From NCBI GenBank assembly GCA_020854265.1, contig JADZFU010000004.1:62001-126000 (forward strand): a stretch of 64,000 bases of DNA. The letters are read 5' to 3'. The stretch comes from Candidatus Uhrbacteria bacterium (GTDB taxonomy: Bacteria > Patescibacteriota > Patescibacteriia > 2-12-FULL-60-25). How positions within the stretch are numbered: position 1 is the stretch's first letter; every line of letters begins with the position of its first letter. Below are positions 38,891-46,911 of the stretch, piece by piece. Under the pieces are notes generated by a model. It was given only the letters and a program-made list of their open reading frames with translations. It did no database searches and was not told the DNA's origin. Position numbers and translations under genes: made by a program.

Positions 38891-40050
38891 TATTTCCGTT
38901 CCATGAATTTATGTTCAAGCGCTTTTGCCAGCGATCCGATGGTTAAGAGCATGATGATGAATGCCGCGAGCCAGCCGATGATCGGGATCCACAGGAGAAT
39001 CTCTACAGCGATCACACCGACGAGCGCCGCCTTCCAATCGAGAGGAGATGGTTTTGATTTTGATCCAAGTTTGAAAATGTATCCGCCAAGGATAATACCG
39101 GACAATATTTTTGAAACAGCCATAAGCAGGAACCAGGCGAATAGCACGATGAGTGCAAGGGGGATGCCGATCAAGGTCAGGAGCAAGACGAACGATCCTG
39201 CCGGCATGAGAACCAAGGCAGCAAATCCGAGCAGGAGCGCGGTTCCTGGTTTCGAGCCAGCGATTTCAAATGCGTGTGCCGATGTTTTCGGGAAGAGCCA
39301 CAGCATGACCATGGCGGCGATAAACAAGGCGAGCGTCTGCACGATGAATCCGATGCCAAAGAATGCGGCGAGACCCGGACCGAAATCTTTTTGGCGGAAC
39401 TCGCGCGAGGGCCGCTCGACATCAAGCTGTTTGAATTCTATGCCGTTCAATTTGGCGCCGCTTGCCACCGAGGCTTCGGTGCGGCCGGTATAGAGAACCG
39501 GCTTCGCGACAGCGGCGGTTTCGCCAAAGGTCAGGCTCTCTTCGGCTTCAATCAACACTTCTCCGTCGAGTTTGCCGTTAATCACCACGCTTCCGCCGCC
39601 GATCCAGACTTTGCCCTTTACCGTACCGTCGATAATCACGGAGCCCGACCCTACGGCAAGATCGCCTTCGATGACGGTGTCTTTCAAAATATGGAGGGAG
39701 CCGCCGCCATAGATCACGTCGCCTTTCACGGATTTTCCGATCACGGCATTGCCGCCGGCCATGCGCAGATCATCGCCAATACTCCCAAAGATCGAGAGAT
39801 TTCCGCCGGCAATGGTTGCGTCATCTGATACCGTGCCATTGATAGTTACATTTGCTCCGCCGGCAAAGAGGTCGCCGTTTACGGTGCCGTTGGATATGAC
39901 CGTGCTCCCGCCGGCATAGAGATCGTCATTGACGGTTTCCTGCGGAGCCAGAATATAGGTTTCGCCTCCGCGAACCATCATGGCTGAAGCGCTGAATGAG
40001 GGGAGTGAAAGAGCACCGACGAGCAATAATACAAAGAAGGATCGTTTCAT
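38890..40050 (-). CDS. Exported bactofilin-like beta-repeat protein with C-terminal membrane domain
   Basis: The 386-residue protein has a signal peptide (about 1-23), then repeated short beta units (DDLYAGGSTVISNGTV, GDLFAGGANVTINGTV, GDDLRMAGGNAVI) characteristic of polymer-forming bactofilin-like solenoids, to about residue 190, followed by four or five membrane helices (235-375). Bactofilins are usually cytoplasmic and lack membrane domains. Here the solenoid should face outside. A surface or envelope scaffold role is inferred. Confidence 0.75.
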   Translation of the reverse strand: MKRSFFVLLLVGALSLPSFSASAMMVRGGETYILAPQETVNDDLYAGGSTVISNGTVNGDLFAGGANVTINGTVSDDATIAGGNLSIFGSIGDDLRMAGGNAVIGKSVKGDVIYGGGSLHILKDTVIEGDLAVGSGSVIIDGTVKGKVWIGGGSVVINGKLDGEVLIEAEESLTFGETAAVAKPVLYTGRTEASVASGAKLNGIEFKQLDVERPSREFRQKDFGPGLAAFFGIGFIVQTLALFIAAMVMLWLFPKTSAHAFEIAGSKPGTALLLGFAALVLMPAGSFVLLLTLIGIPLALIVLFAWFLLMAVSKILSGIILGGYIFKLGSKSKPSPLDWKAALVGVIAVEILLWIPIIGWLAAFIIMLLTIGSLAKALEHKFMERK

Positions 40051-40060
40051 AATAGTTTCC

Positions 40061-40069
40061 AGTATAGCA
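40061..40069 (-). promoter_or_regulatory. Extended -10 promoter fused to the preceding terminator
   Basis: TGCTATACT on the minus strand begins in the T-run of the 40069-40097 hairpin and ends 10 bp before the ATG at 40050. Confidence 0.6.
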
Positions 40070-40097
40070 AAATCCCCGCCGGAGCGGGGATTTTGGT
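40069..40097 (-). terminator. Terminator, copy 1 of a repeated terminator-promoter unit
   Basis: The stem AATCCCCGC/GCGGGGATT is identical to the hairpin at 41194-41221, and both are followed by TATACT-type -10 boxes. Confidence 0.85.
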
Positions 40098-41176
40098 CAA
40101 TTTTGAATAGTCGCTTCCCATCGCTGGACCGTTTGTCCGGTCGATTTCAAATAAAGACTGTATCTGAATGTGATCTGCTCATTTGATTGGCTGATGACGG
40201 CACCTTCCTTTACTCCGTAGATGCTTGTATCGATTGCGTGGATACGGTATCCAACAAGCCGGTTATTTTGGTAATCATTGTAGTTGATATAGATGCCTTG
40301 ATCGTGTTCGTTGAATGAAACAATCGGGAACGTCAAGCCCGATTCCTCGATCGGCAAGGAGGCTACTTCTTGATACTCTTTTTCACCATTACGAATTCGA
40401 TAGTATTTTGTCACTTCATGCGTTGCCCAGTATTCCTGCTCTGGGGTTTGTTCGCATGGAGGACCGCATTGCCATGGCCGTCCGTACCAGCTGCTCCGCA
40501 GTTTTTCTTGGACCCCATACCCGTCTCGAAGTTTGAAGAACAGAATTTCATAGATACTTCCTGCCTCCGGCTGCGGTATCGTTGTGAAGTCTTTGTAGTG
40601 AGGCGGCAGAATGGTCTCGATATCGCCGTTTTCTTTCACGATTGTAATTGTTGAATTTCCCCCGGAGAAATGTCCTGGTACCGCGAGTTCATGCCGACCT
40701 GCCGCTTGGAGTATTCCGTCCACTCTCGTGATTCTTTTAAATGGCGTGCCGACACCGAAGTACTCTTGTATGCTCATCTGTCTGCGCGGATCAGGCCTCT
40801 CGGGAGTAATAGCGACGTACGTTCTCGTTAAACCTGGATGGCCATACGAACCCATCAGGACGAGAGCTGCACGACCAGCGCATGCCTCTATTGTTCCAAA
40901 TTGCGGGTAAAATTTACTTGTCCTTCCTAAAATAGAAATTTCACGGAAATGGAGACTCTCGCTTACCTTCCAGTCTCGATAGGTGACGGTTTGGCTGCAG
41001 GTAAGTTCTCGTTCGATTTCCGGTCGGGCTGTCTCCGCTTTATATTGTTTTAAAATTGAAGATGGAAATGCCGGTATATTGATACGCTGCTTGTTTGTCA
41101 GTTGAGGCGATGCGTACGTCGGCTGGGCGAAACCGAGCATCGAGACGAGGATCAGCGCTATCCAAAGGTGTTTCAT
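40097..41176 (-). CDS. Secreted protein of unknown function
   Basis: The 359-residue protein has a signal peptide (KHLWIALILVSMLGFA, cleavage near YAS). The mature part contains four or more cysteines (ELTCSQTV, EACAGRA, WQCGPPCEQ), suggesting disulfides, and mostly beta-type sequence. No family is recognised. It is flanked by two near-identical terminator-promoter units, so it may have arrived or been duplicated as a cassette. Confidence 0.65.
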   Translation of the reverse strand: MKHLWIALILVSMLGFAQPTYASPQLTNKQRINIPAFPSSILKQYKAETARPEIERELTCSQTVTYRDWKVSESLHFREISILGRTSKFYPQFGTIEACAGRAALVLMGSYGHPGLTRTYVAITPERPDPRRQMSIQEYFGVGTPFKRITRVDGILQAAGRHELAVPGHFSGGNSTITIVKENGDIETILPPHYKDFTTIPQPEAGSIYEILFFKLRDGYGVQEKLRSSWYGRPWQCGPPCEQTPEQEYWATHEVTKYYRIRNGEKEYQEVASLPIEESGLTFPIVSFNEHDQGIYINYNDYQNNRLVGYRIHAIDTSIYGVKEGAVISQSNEQITFRYSLYLKSTGQTVQRWEATIQN

Positions 41177-41186
41177 ATTACGTTTC

Positions 41187-41195
41187 AGTATAACA
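41187..41195 (-). promoter_or_regulatory. Extended -10 promoter fused to the rplK terminator
   Basis: TGTTATACT on the minus strand lies directly after the hairpin and 10 bp before the ATG at 41176. Confidence 0.6.
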
Positions 41196-41221
41196 AAATC
41201 CCCGCCGGAGCGGGGATTTTG
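41194..41221 (-). terminator. Terminator of the secE-nusG-rplK operon
   Basis: The stem AATCCCCGC/GCGGGGATT is followed by TTTTG on the minus strand, 3 bp after the rplK stop. Confidence 0.85.
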
Positions 41222-41223
41222 GG

Positions 41224-41646
41224 TTATTCGACGACGATACCCATGTTGCGTGCCGTGCCTTCGACCTGCTTCATGGCAGCTTCGATGGTGGAGCAGTTCA
41301 AGTCGGGCATTTTCTTTTCGGCGATTTCACGGACCTGGGCTTTGGTGACCTTGCCGACCTTGTCGGTATGCGGTTTGGCCGAGCCTTTTTCGATCTTGGC
41401 GGCTTTCATGAGAAAGGCTGAGACCGGAGCGGTCTTGAGGATGAAGTCGTACGAGCGGTCTTCATACAGAGTGATGACAGCCGGAACGACGTCGCCCATG
41501 CGGTCCTGCGTGGCAGCGTTGATGCGCTGGCAGAATTCCGCGATGTTCATACCGTGCTGACCGAGGGCAGGACCGAGCGGAGGTGCAGGAGTTGCACGGC
41601 CGCCAATGACCTGGACCTTGATCAGGGTCTTTACTTTTTTGGCCAT
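41224..41646 (-). CDS. rplK: 50S ribosomal protein uL11
   Basis: The 140-residue protein has the L11 order: [52 protein letters not shown], and a C-terminal RNA-binding domain with [13 protein letters not shown] and [10 protein letters not shown]. It forms the GTPase centre with 23S rRNA. A terminator follows, so rplA is not co-transcribed. Confidence 0.97.
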   Translation of the reverse strand: MAKKVKTLIKVQVIGGRATPAPPLGPALGQHGMNIAEFCQRINAATQDRMGDVVPAVITLYEDRSYDFILKTAPVSAFLMKAAKIEKGSAKPHTDKVGKVTKAQVREIAEKKMPDLNCSTIEAAMKQVEGTARNMGIVVE

Positions 41647-41683
41647 AATTCAATATTCAGCTAGAAGCGTAACAGTGGGGAGG

Positions 41684-42232
41684 TTATATCTTCTTTACCT
41701 GGGTAAAGTCAAGCTCCAAGGGGGTCTCGCGACCGAACATGGAAACGAGCACTTTGACCTTGCCGCGGGCGCCGTCGATTTCGTTGACCTTGCCTTCGAA
41801 GCCCTTGAACGGACCATCGCCGATTTTGACAGCCATTCCGACCTGCAGGTCGATGGTGATTTCCGGTTCCTCGCTCGTACCGGCGCGCTTCATAATGGCG
41901 TCAATTTCTTCCTGAGAGAGCGGGGAGGGGGTGGTACCCGTACCGATGAATCCGGTAACATTTGGCGTGTTGCGCACGACGTACCACGATTCGTCGGTTA
42001 CGAGCATGTCGACCAGTACGTATCCTGGATAGATCTTTTCTTCGACGACGCGGCGTTTGCCGTTTTTGATTTTAATTTTCTTTTCTTTCGGAACAAGGAC
42101 ATTGAAGATGTAGTCCTTCATGTTGAGCGCCTCAATGCGCTGCATGAGATTTTCGGCAACATTCTCTTCGTATCCGGAGTAGGTGTGTACGGCGTACCAA
42201 CGGCGTCCGTACTCGGCTGTTTGCTTAGGCAT
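41684..42232 (-). CDS. nusG: Transcription antitermination factor NusG
   Basis: The 182-residue protein has the NGN domain (RRWYAVHTYSGYEENVAENL, PGYVLVDM, WYVVRNTPNVTGFIG) and the C-terminal KOW domain (GMAVKIGDGPFKGFEGKVNE). It couples RNA polymerase to Rho or the ribosome. It is 2 bp after secE and 37 bp before rplK. Confidence 0.97.
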   Translation of the reverse strand: MPKQTAEYGRRWYAVHTYSGYEENVAENLMQRIEALNMKDYIFNVLVPKEKKIKIKNGKRRVVEEKIYPGYVLVDMLVTDESWYVVRNTPNVTGFIGTGTTPSPLSQEEIDAIMKRAGTSEEPEITIDLQVGMAVKIGDGPFKGFEGKVNEIDGARGKVKVLVSMFGRETPLELDFTQVKKI

Positions 42233-42234
42233 AG

Positions 42235-42558
42235 TTATTGGATCGGCGTGACCTGAACGTCCACCGGATTTCCTGATGCATCAACCGCTTCGATATCACC
42301 GGAGGCCGGAGTCGGCTGGAGATCCGGTACGACGGGAACGGTGTTTTGGATGGCGGACGGAGCTCGGCGTTTAACCAACTCATTGACGCCAGTGCTCAAG
42401 CCGTAGTCGAGGGCGGCGAAGAATCCGGCCAAAATGGCGCTCGCGCCGATTACCAGAGCGGTGTAGCGGATAATTTCTTGCCGGCTGGGCCAGGTTACCT
42501 TTTCGAGCTCAGCGCGTGCCGAGCGGAAGTAATCGAACGTTTTGGCAATCGGGTTCAT
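42235..42558 (-). CDS. secE: Protein translocase subunit SecE
   Basis: The start at 42558 gives 107 residues with the SecE core RAELEKVTWPSRQEIIRYT and one membrane helix (about 33-55). A Pro/Val-rich tail of ~45 residues after the helix is longer than in most SecE proteins. It joins SecY, whose gene starts at 62735, in the Sec translocon. Confidence 0.93.
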   Translation of the reverse strand: MNPIAKTFDYFRSARAELEKVTWPSRQEIIRYTALVIGASAILAGFFAALDYGLSTGVNELVKRRAPSAIQNTVPVVPDLQPTPASGDIEAVDASGNPVDVQVTPIQ

Positions 42559-42601
42559 AGGATAGTCTTTATTAAAAGGCCCATTACGGGCCAATGTCGG
42601 T

Positions 42602-42630
42602 ATGATAGCGGTTTTTTGCATATTTGACAA
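42602..42630 (-). promoter_or_regulatory. Promoter of the secE-nusG-rplK operon
   Basis: On the minus strand TTGTCA (42625-42630), a 17-bp spacer and TATCAT (42602-42607), about 37 bp before the first SecE codon. Confidence 0.7.
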
Positions 42631-42679
42631 GAGCGGTATATGCTCGAATCGGTATCTTTAACAAATAAGGAGCCCGGAC

Positions 42680-43018
42680 ATGCAGGCCAAAGCCGCATCC
42701 GCCGTTGTCTTTTTTGAGCTCGAGGCCGAGCTCCACTCCGCTCGCGCGCTTCTGCCAGAACCGCTCTGCGGCGAGCTTCAAACCGCTGCACGCGCATGCT
42801 CGCTCATGTACCCATTTCCGATGTTTGCGGTTGGACGCGGTTCAGCACACGCCTGCTCAATCAGCGATTGCCGTAAGGTTTTCCAGAAGACGGTCGGTTA
42901 CCTTACTGCGCAAGCCAGACCGTATTACGGGACGGAAGATCCCGAGCAGCAGACCCGGATCGAAGACATGCTTTGGCTCCGAAGCAAGGTGCTCTACGCA
43001 CTCCATGCGATCCACTGA
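42680..43018 (+). CDS. Hypothetical protein
   Basis: AAGGAG lies seven bases before the ATG and a terminator follows the stop, which supports a real gene of 112 residues. It has no membrane segment or known motif; four cysteines (EPLCGEL, ARACSLM, HACSISDC) are spread through the middle. Composition is more GC-rich than the operon on the other strand. Confidence 0.5.
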   Translation: MQAKAASAVVFFELEAELHSARALLPEPLCGELQTAARACSLMYPFPMFAVGRGSAHACSISDCRKVFQKTVGYLTAQARPYYGTEDPEQQTRIEDMLWLRSKVLYALHAIH

Positions 43019-43021
43019 AAC

Positions 43022-43054
43022 AAAAGCCCTCCGATTTGATCGGAGGGCTGTTTT
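43022..43054. terminator. Bidirectional terminator
   Basis: An 11-13-bp stem AAGCCCTCCGAT/ATCGGAGGGCT followed by GTTTT serves the gene at 42680 and the tRNA on the minus strand. Confidence 0.85.
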
Positions 43055-43056
43055 GA

Positions 43057-43133
43057 TGGTCGGGCCAGAGGGACTTGAACCCTCGACCTCTTGCACCCCA
43101 TGCAAGCGCGCTAGCCAACTGCGCCATGGCCCG
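43057..43133 (-). tRNA. tRNA-Pro(GGG)
   Basis: Minus-strand cloverleaf with loop ATGGGGT, anticodon GGG, acceptor CGGGCCA/TGGCCCG including the C1-G72 pair of tRNA-Pro, T-stem GAGGG/CCCTC and encoded CCA (43057-43059). Confidence 0.95.
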
Positions 43134-43195
43134 ATATTTTTTTGGCCAGCCGAGCTTAGCACAAGGCCCCCTCTTGACGAAATCCCCCGATTTTC

Positions 43196-43224
43196 TTGCG
43201 TTCTTTAAACATCGAGCGCATAAT
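43196..43224 (+). promoter_or_regulatory. Promoter of the HU gene
   Basis: TTGCGT at 43196-43201, 17-bp spacer, CATAAT at 43219-43224, with a leader of about 50 nt. Confidence 0.55.
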
Positions 43225-43281
43225 TCCCAACAAACCCGATATTTTTTAATTTTATACACGGGTTCTTTACACCTTCGCCCT

Positions 43282-43563
43282 ATGGCAAAAATGACCAAGT
43301 CCCAGCTCATGTCTGAGCTCGCAGCCAAAACCAACATGAGCAAAAAAGATGCAACGATGTTTGTCGAAACGCTCGTGAATATGGCCCTCAAGCATGTGAA
43401 GTCCAATGGCGAATTCGTCATTCCGGGCATGGGCAAGCTTGTAAAGGTCAAGCGCGCAGCCCGCATGGGCCGCAATCCGGCAACGGGTGCGGAAATCAAG
43501 ATTCCTGCCAAGACCGTGGTCAAGTTCCGCGTCGCCAAGGCAGCCAAGGACGCCGTGCTCTAA
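43282..43563 (+). CDS. HU-family nucleoid DNA-binding protein
   Basis: The start at 43282 gives 93 residues: helices MTKSQLMSELAAKTNMSKKD and FVETLVNMALK, then the DNA-binding arm with GEFVIPGMGKL and RMGRNPATGAEIKIPAKTV, the RNPxTG signature. HU dimers bend DNA and compact the nucleoid. It is a monocistronic gene with its own terminator. Confidence 0.95.
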   Translation: MAKMTKSQLMSELAAKTNMSKKDATMFVETLVNMALKHVKSNGEFVIPGMGKLVKVKRAARMGRNPATGAEIKIPAKTVVKFRVAKAAKDAVL

Positions 43564-43582
43564 TCAGCTCACGCGTCATGCC

Positions 43583-43609
43583 ACAAAAGGACCAAAGCGG
43601 TCCTTTTGT
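43583..43609 (+). terminator. Terminator after the HU gene
   Basis: An 11-bp stem ACAAAAGGACC/GGTCCTTTTGT; the next promoter overlaps its right edge. Confidence 0.85.
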
Positions 43610-43617
43610 GTTAGGAT
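43609..43617 (+). promoter_or_regulatory. Extended -10 promoter, leaderless
   Basis: TGTTAGGAT starts on the last base of the terminator stem; the predicted transcription start coincides with the ATG at 43624. Confidence 0.55.
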
Positions 43618-43623
43618 TTTTCC

Positions 43624-44052
43624 ATGACGAAAACGCTTTCGATCCGGGCAACTCCGTTTTCTTTCGGCGGGATCATTCTTGCCGGACTGCTTTTAGTACT
43701 TGCCGCGCTCGCGTATTCCGGGTGGATCGAGCGGGTACTGTTCATTTTGCTATTCGCGTATTTTATCGATGCGTGGAGCGAAAAACTTATCTTGAAAAAT
43801 GATACGGTTGAATTTGATTCCTTGTTCCGCCGCCGAAAAAAAATCATTGCTTGCCGAATGAGCGATGTCCTCATCGTGCATGAAGGGCTGAATCAGGAAC
43901 GGGGGATCGTGAGCGTCCGCTTCCGCCACCCGGACAAAACGACGGATTTTCTTTCCTTGGGTCCATTGTGGAAGCGCAGCGATTTGGAGGAGTTTTTTGG
44001 CGCACTCGAGAAAGCCGTCGATGATTGCAAGCTTGTCGAGCATGTCCGTTAG
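43624..44052 (+). CDS. Two-helix membrane protein with a PH-like cytoplasmic part
   Basis: The 142-residue protein has helices at about residues 14-33 and 36-52, then a beta-rich domain (LKNDTVEFDSLFRRRKKI, IVSVRFRHPDKTTDF in parts) similar in style to small bacterial PH-like modules. The function is unknown. It is followed 25 bp later by the LOG-family gene. Confidence 0.5.
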   Translation: MTKTLSIRATPFSFGGIILAGLLLVLAALAYSGWIERVLFILLFAYFIDAWSEKLILKNDTVEFDSLFRRRKKIIACRMSDVLIVHEGLNQERGIVSVRFRHPDKTTDFLSLGPLWKRSDLEEFFGALEKAVDDCKLVEHVR

Positions 44053-44077
44053 GATTTCGATGTAGTAGAATGCCAGC

Positions 44078-44941
44078 ATGGCAAAGAAAAAAGTTCCGGC
44101 GGTCAACCGGAGAAAAAAAACAATTCCCGCCGTGAATCCCGAGGAGGCCGGGCTTTACGTTCGTAAATCGAAGACCGATACGGAATTTTTTCCCCAACCA
44201 AGCTGGACCGGTCCGCATCCGGATTCCGGTACTCCTGCAGCACATCGTTTGAAGCACTGGATCTGCAATGACAATAATACGTGCGTTCCGTGGGAAGGCG
44301 AGCGATTTACGGACAATCTCAATTGGAGGATTTTTCGTATCATGTCGGAGTTCGTCGAGGGCTTCGAATTCTTGTCCGATCTCCACAAAGAAGTAACCTT
44401 TTTCGGATCGGCACGTGCTTTGCCGGAGAACAAGTACTACAAAATGACCCGCGATTTGGGCCACCGCTTGGCGAAAGACGGCTATACAATAATCACCGGC
44501 GGCGGTCCGGGCCTCATGGAAGCGGGCAACCGCGGAGCATATGAAGCCGGCGGCGAGTCCGTCGGGCTCGATATCGCGCTTCCGACCGAGCAGCGCCGCA
44601 ATAAATATGTGAAGAAGTCGAAAGGCTTCCACTATTTCTTCACGCGCAAGGTGATGCTCTCGGCCTCCGCGCAGGCGTATGTCTTTTTTCCGGGCGGTTT
44701 TGGAACCTTCGATGAACTATTCGAAGTGGTAACGCTTATCCAAACTGGAAAAATGTCGGATCAGGTGCCGGTTATTCTTATTGGAAAAGATTATTGGGGA
44801 GGACTGCTCGCTTGGATCAAGGAAACCATGATGGAAAAGAACGGTTTCATCGAGCCATTTGAATTCGAAATCTTGCATCTTGTTGACTCGGTAGATGCAG
44901 CTTACAAACTTATCAAGAATACAAAAGAACGGACCTTGTAG
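44078..44941 (+). CDS. LOG-family (TIGR00730-type) nucleoside-phosphate phosphoribohydrolase-like protein
   Basis: The 287-residue protein has a ~90-residue N-terminal extension, then the LOG domain: VTFFGSARALPE, IITGGGPGLMEAGNRGA, and the catalytic PGGFGTFDELFE. LOG enzymes cleave nucleoside 5'-monophosphates such as cytokinin nucleotides; in bacteria the natural substrate is often unclear. The basic start (KKKVPAVNRRKKT) is unusual. It forms a unit with its own terminator overlapping the stop. Confidence 0.88.
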   Translation: MAKKKVPAVNRRKKTIPAVNPEEAGLYVRKSKTDTEFFPQPSWTGPHPDSGTPAAHRLKHWICNDNNTCVPWEGERFTDNLNWRIFRIMSEFVEGFEFLSDLHKEVTFFGSARALPENKYYKMTRDLGHRLAKDGYTIITGGGPGLMEAGNRGAYEAGGESVGLDIALPTEQRRNKYVKKSKGFHYFFTRKVMLSASAQAYVFFPGGFGTFDELFEVVTLIQTGKMSDQVPVILIGKDYWGGLLAWIKETMMEKNGFIEPFEFEILHLVDSVDAAYKLIKNTKERTL

Positions 44942-44952
44942 GTCCGTTCTTG
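44925..44952. terminator. Terminator overlapping the LOG stop codon
   Basis: An 11-bp stem AAGAACGGACC/GGTCCGTTCTT with the TAG stop in the loop. Confidence 0.85.
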
Positions 44953-44964
44953 GTTCATTTCTTT

Positions 44965-45219
44965 TTATTTTTGTGCGGCGGCGGCACGGGCTGCCTGTTT
45001 TGCTGCCTTCTTTTGACGCTTGGAAGGGATTTCTCCGGCGGCGAGGGCGGCAGCGCGTTTTAAGGCGCGGGCAGCGCGGGCGGAGACGCGGAGACGCTGA
45101 TTGCCAATTTTAATCATCTGCAAGTTTACATTTTGCTTGCGTTTGGTTGCGATATTTGAGTGCGAGCGCGAGTTGATGGTGAGCGCGCGCTTGCCGGAAA
45201 TCATGCAGATGCGGGACAT
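44965..45219 (-). CDS. rpmB: 50S ribosomal protein bL28
   Basis: The 84-residue protein starts MSRICMISGKRALTINSRSH, then TKRKQNVNLQ and LRVSARAARALKRA, the L28 order. A ~25-residue Ala/Lys-rich tail (KRQKKAAKQAARAAAAQK) extends beyond the usual end. It is a single gene here, without rpmG next to it. Confidence 0.9.
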   Translation of the reverse strand: MSRICMISGKRALTINSRSHSNIATKRKQNVNLQMIKIGNQRLRVSARAARALKRAAALAAGEIPSKRQKKAAKQAARAAAAQK

Positions 45220-45307
45220 AGGAATGGTTAATAACTTTCAGGAATGGGCGAAGAATAGCTGAAGTCCCTGATTTTGTAAAGGGGGAGAGGTGTGAAAGAA
45301 TGGGCAT

Positions 45308-45952
45308 ATGAATCTACTGAATTTACTTGTACAGGACCCATTGGTTTTTCTCGCGATTGTCGGAGCATTGGTTTTTACGCTGTCCGTGCATGAGTTTTCG
45401 CATGCTTGGGTCGGATATTTGCTTGGCGACCGTACGGCAGAACGCGAGGGGAGGCTTACGATTAATCCGCTAGCCCATTTGGATCCCTTCGGATTCCTGA
45501 TGATTCTCTTCGTAGGCTTTGGATATGCAAAGCCCGTGCCCTTCAATCCATATAATTTGAAGGATCGCCGCTGGGGACCGGCAATGATTGCCATAGCTGG
45601 GCCCTTATCCAATCTTATTTTTGGGAGCGTATGCGCCGTAGCTTACGGATTGCTGTTTGCACGGCTTGGGCCAGATAATTTATTGATTTTGGTCTTATGG
45701 TTTTTGGGCCATATCAATTTTGCTCTCATGCTGTTTAATTTGATCCCGCTTCCGCCGCTGGATGGCTCAAAAGCCCTGCTCGCCATATTGGACGGTCCGC
45801 GATATGCCCAAATGCGTTATTTTTTGGAAACGCAAGGGCCAATGATCCTGATCGGCTTGATTTTGATCGATGCGGTGCTAAGGATAGGCGTTTTTAGCTG
45901 GATTTTTACAATTTCAAATTGGCTGTTTTCTCTATTGGGCGGTGTCTCTTGA
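45308..45952 (+). CDS. Site-2-protease-like M50 membrane metallopeptidase
   Basis: The 214-residue protein has five or six helices with the zinc motif SVHEFSHAW (HExxH, about residues 28-32) in the first, and the third ligand in NLIPLPPLDGSKA. PDZ and CBS domains are absent, so it belongs to the compact M50 group. It may cut transmembrane regulators. Its stop overlaps the promoter of the str operon. Confidence 0.9.
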   Translation: MNLLNLLVQDPLVFLAIVGALVFTLSVHEFSHAWVGYLLGDRTAEREGRLTINPLAHLDPFGFLMILFVGFGYAKPVPFNPYNLKDRRWGPAMIAIAGPLSNLIFGSVCAVAYGLLFARLGPDNLLILVLWFLGHINFALMLFNLIPLPPLDGSKALLAILDGPRYAQMRYFLETQGPMILIGLILIDAVLRIGVFSWIFTISNWLFSLLGGVS

Positions 45953-45978
45953 CGGAAATCGTAAAACGCTGGTAATCT
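45949..45978 (+). promoter_or_regulatory. Promoter of the rpsL-rpsG-fusA operon
   Basis: TTGACG at 45949-45954, 18-bp spacer and TGG-TAATCT (45970-45978), about 20 bp before the rpsL ATG. Confidence 0.65.
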
Positions 45979-45997
45979 CACGGCACTTTTTAACTAC

Positions 45998-46429
45998 ATG
46001 CCTACGATCAACCAGCTCGTCCGCCGCAGCCGCAAGGCTGTCCGGGCCAAGTCAAAGAGTCCGGCGCTCCAGTACGCCATGGACACGCTTCACCGTAAGC
46101 GCACCGAGTTGCGCCGCGGCGCCGCATTTAAGCGCGGTGTCTGCACCAAGGTGACTACCATGACGCCGAAAAAGCCGAACTCGGCTATCCGTAAGATTGC
46201 CCGTATCCGCCTGTCCAATGGGACGGAAGTCACGGCATACATTCCGGGTGAAGGCCACAATCTTCAGGAACACTCGATCGTCATGATCCGCGGAGGCCGC
46301 GTGAAAGACCTTCCGGGTGTGCGTTACCACATTGTTCGTGGCGTGTATGACACCCAGGGCGTAGCCAACCGCCGCAAGGGTCGTTCACTTTACGGTGCCC
46401 GCCGTCCTAAAGCTGGCGACAAGAAATAA
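45998..46429 (+). CDS. rpsL: 30S ribosomal protein uS12
   Basis: The 143-residue protein has the S12 core: [32 protein letters not shown] and [12 protein letters not shown]. The PKKPNSA loop lies in the decoding centre; Lys at the classical streptomycin position is present. It leads the str operon with 2 bp to rpsG. Confidence 0.98.
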   Translation: MPTINQLVRRSRKAVRAKSKSPALQYAMDTLHRKRTELRRGAAFKRGVCTKVTTMTPKKPNSAIRKIARIRLSNGTEVTAYIPGEGHNLQEHSIVMIRGGRVKDLPGVRYHIVRGVYDTQGVANRRKGRSLYGARRPKAGDKK

Positions 46430-46431
46430 TT

Positions 46432-46899
46432 ATGCGCGGAAAACAAGCCCCAAAACGCAAGACTCCGGTTGATCCGAAATACCAGAACCCGCTTATCGGG
46501 AAGCTGATCAATTACGTGATGATCGGCGGCAAAAAAACCACGGCTCAAAATATCGTCTACGCGGCCCTTGATCAGGTCGAAACCAAGATGAAAAAACCGG
46601 CCATGGAAGTATTTGATGAAGCCATGAAAAACGTGTCGCCGCTTTTGGAAGTCAAAGCCAAGCGTGTCGGCGGTGCCAACTATCAGGTTCCGATGCAGGT
46701 CCGTGCCGAGCGCCGCATCCAGCTGGCTTACCGCTGGATTTTGAACGCTGCCCGCTCCCGTAAAGGTAAGCCGATGGCTGACAAGCTCGCCTTCGAAATC
46801 ATGGAAGCCGCCCAAAACCAGGGTGATGCCGTCAAAAAGAAGATGGATGTCCAACGCATGGCCGAAGCTAACCGCGCCTTTGCTCATTTCGCCAAATAA
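46432..46899 (+). CDS. rpsG: 30S ribosomal protein uS7
   Basis: The 155-residue protein shows MRGKQAPKRKTPVDPKYQN, KLINYVMIGGKKTTAQNIVY and the helix RGKPMADKLAFEIMEAAQN-like SRKGKPMADKLAFEI. It nucleates folding of the 16S 3' domain. Normal position between rpsL and fusA. Confidence 0.98.
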   Translation: MRGKQAPKRKTPVDPKYQNPLIGKLINYVMIGGKKTTAQNIVYAALDQVETKMKKPAMEVFDEAMKNVSPLLEVKAKRVGGANYQVPMQVRAERRIQLAYRWILNAARSRKGKPMADKLAFEIMEAAQNQGDAVKKKMDVQRMAEANRAFAHFAK

Positions 46900-46911
46900 A
46901 ACTTTTGAAAT

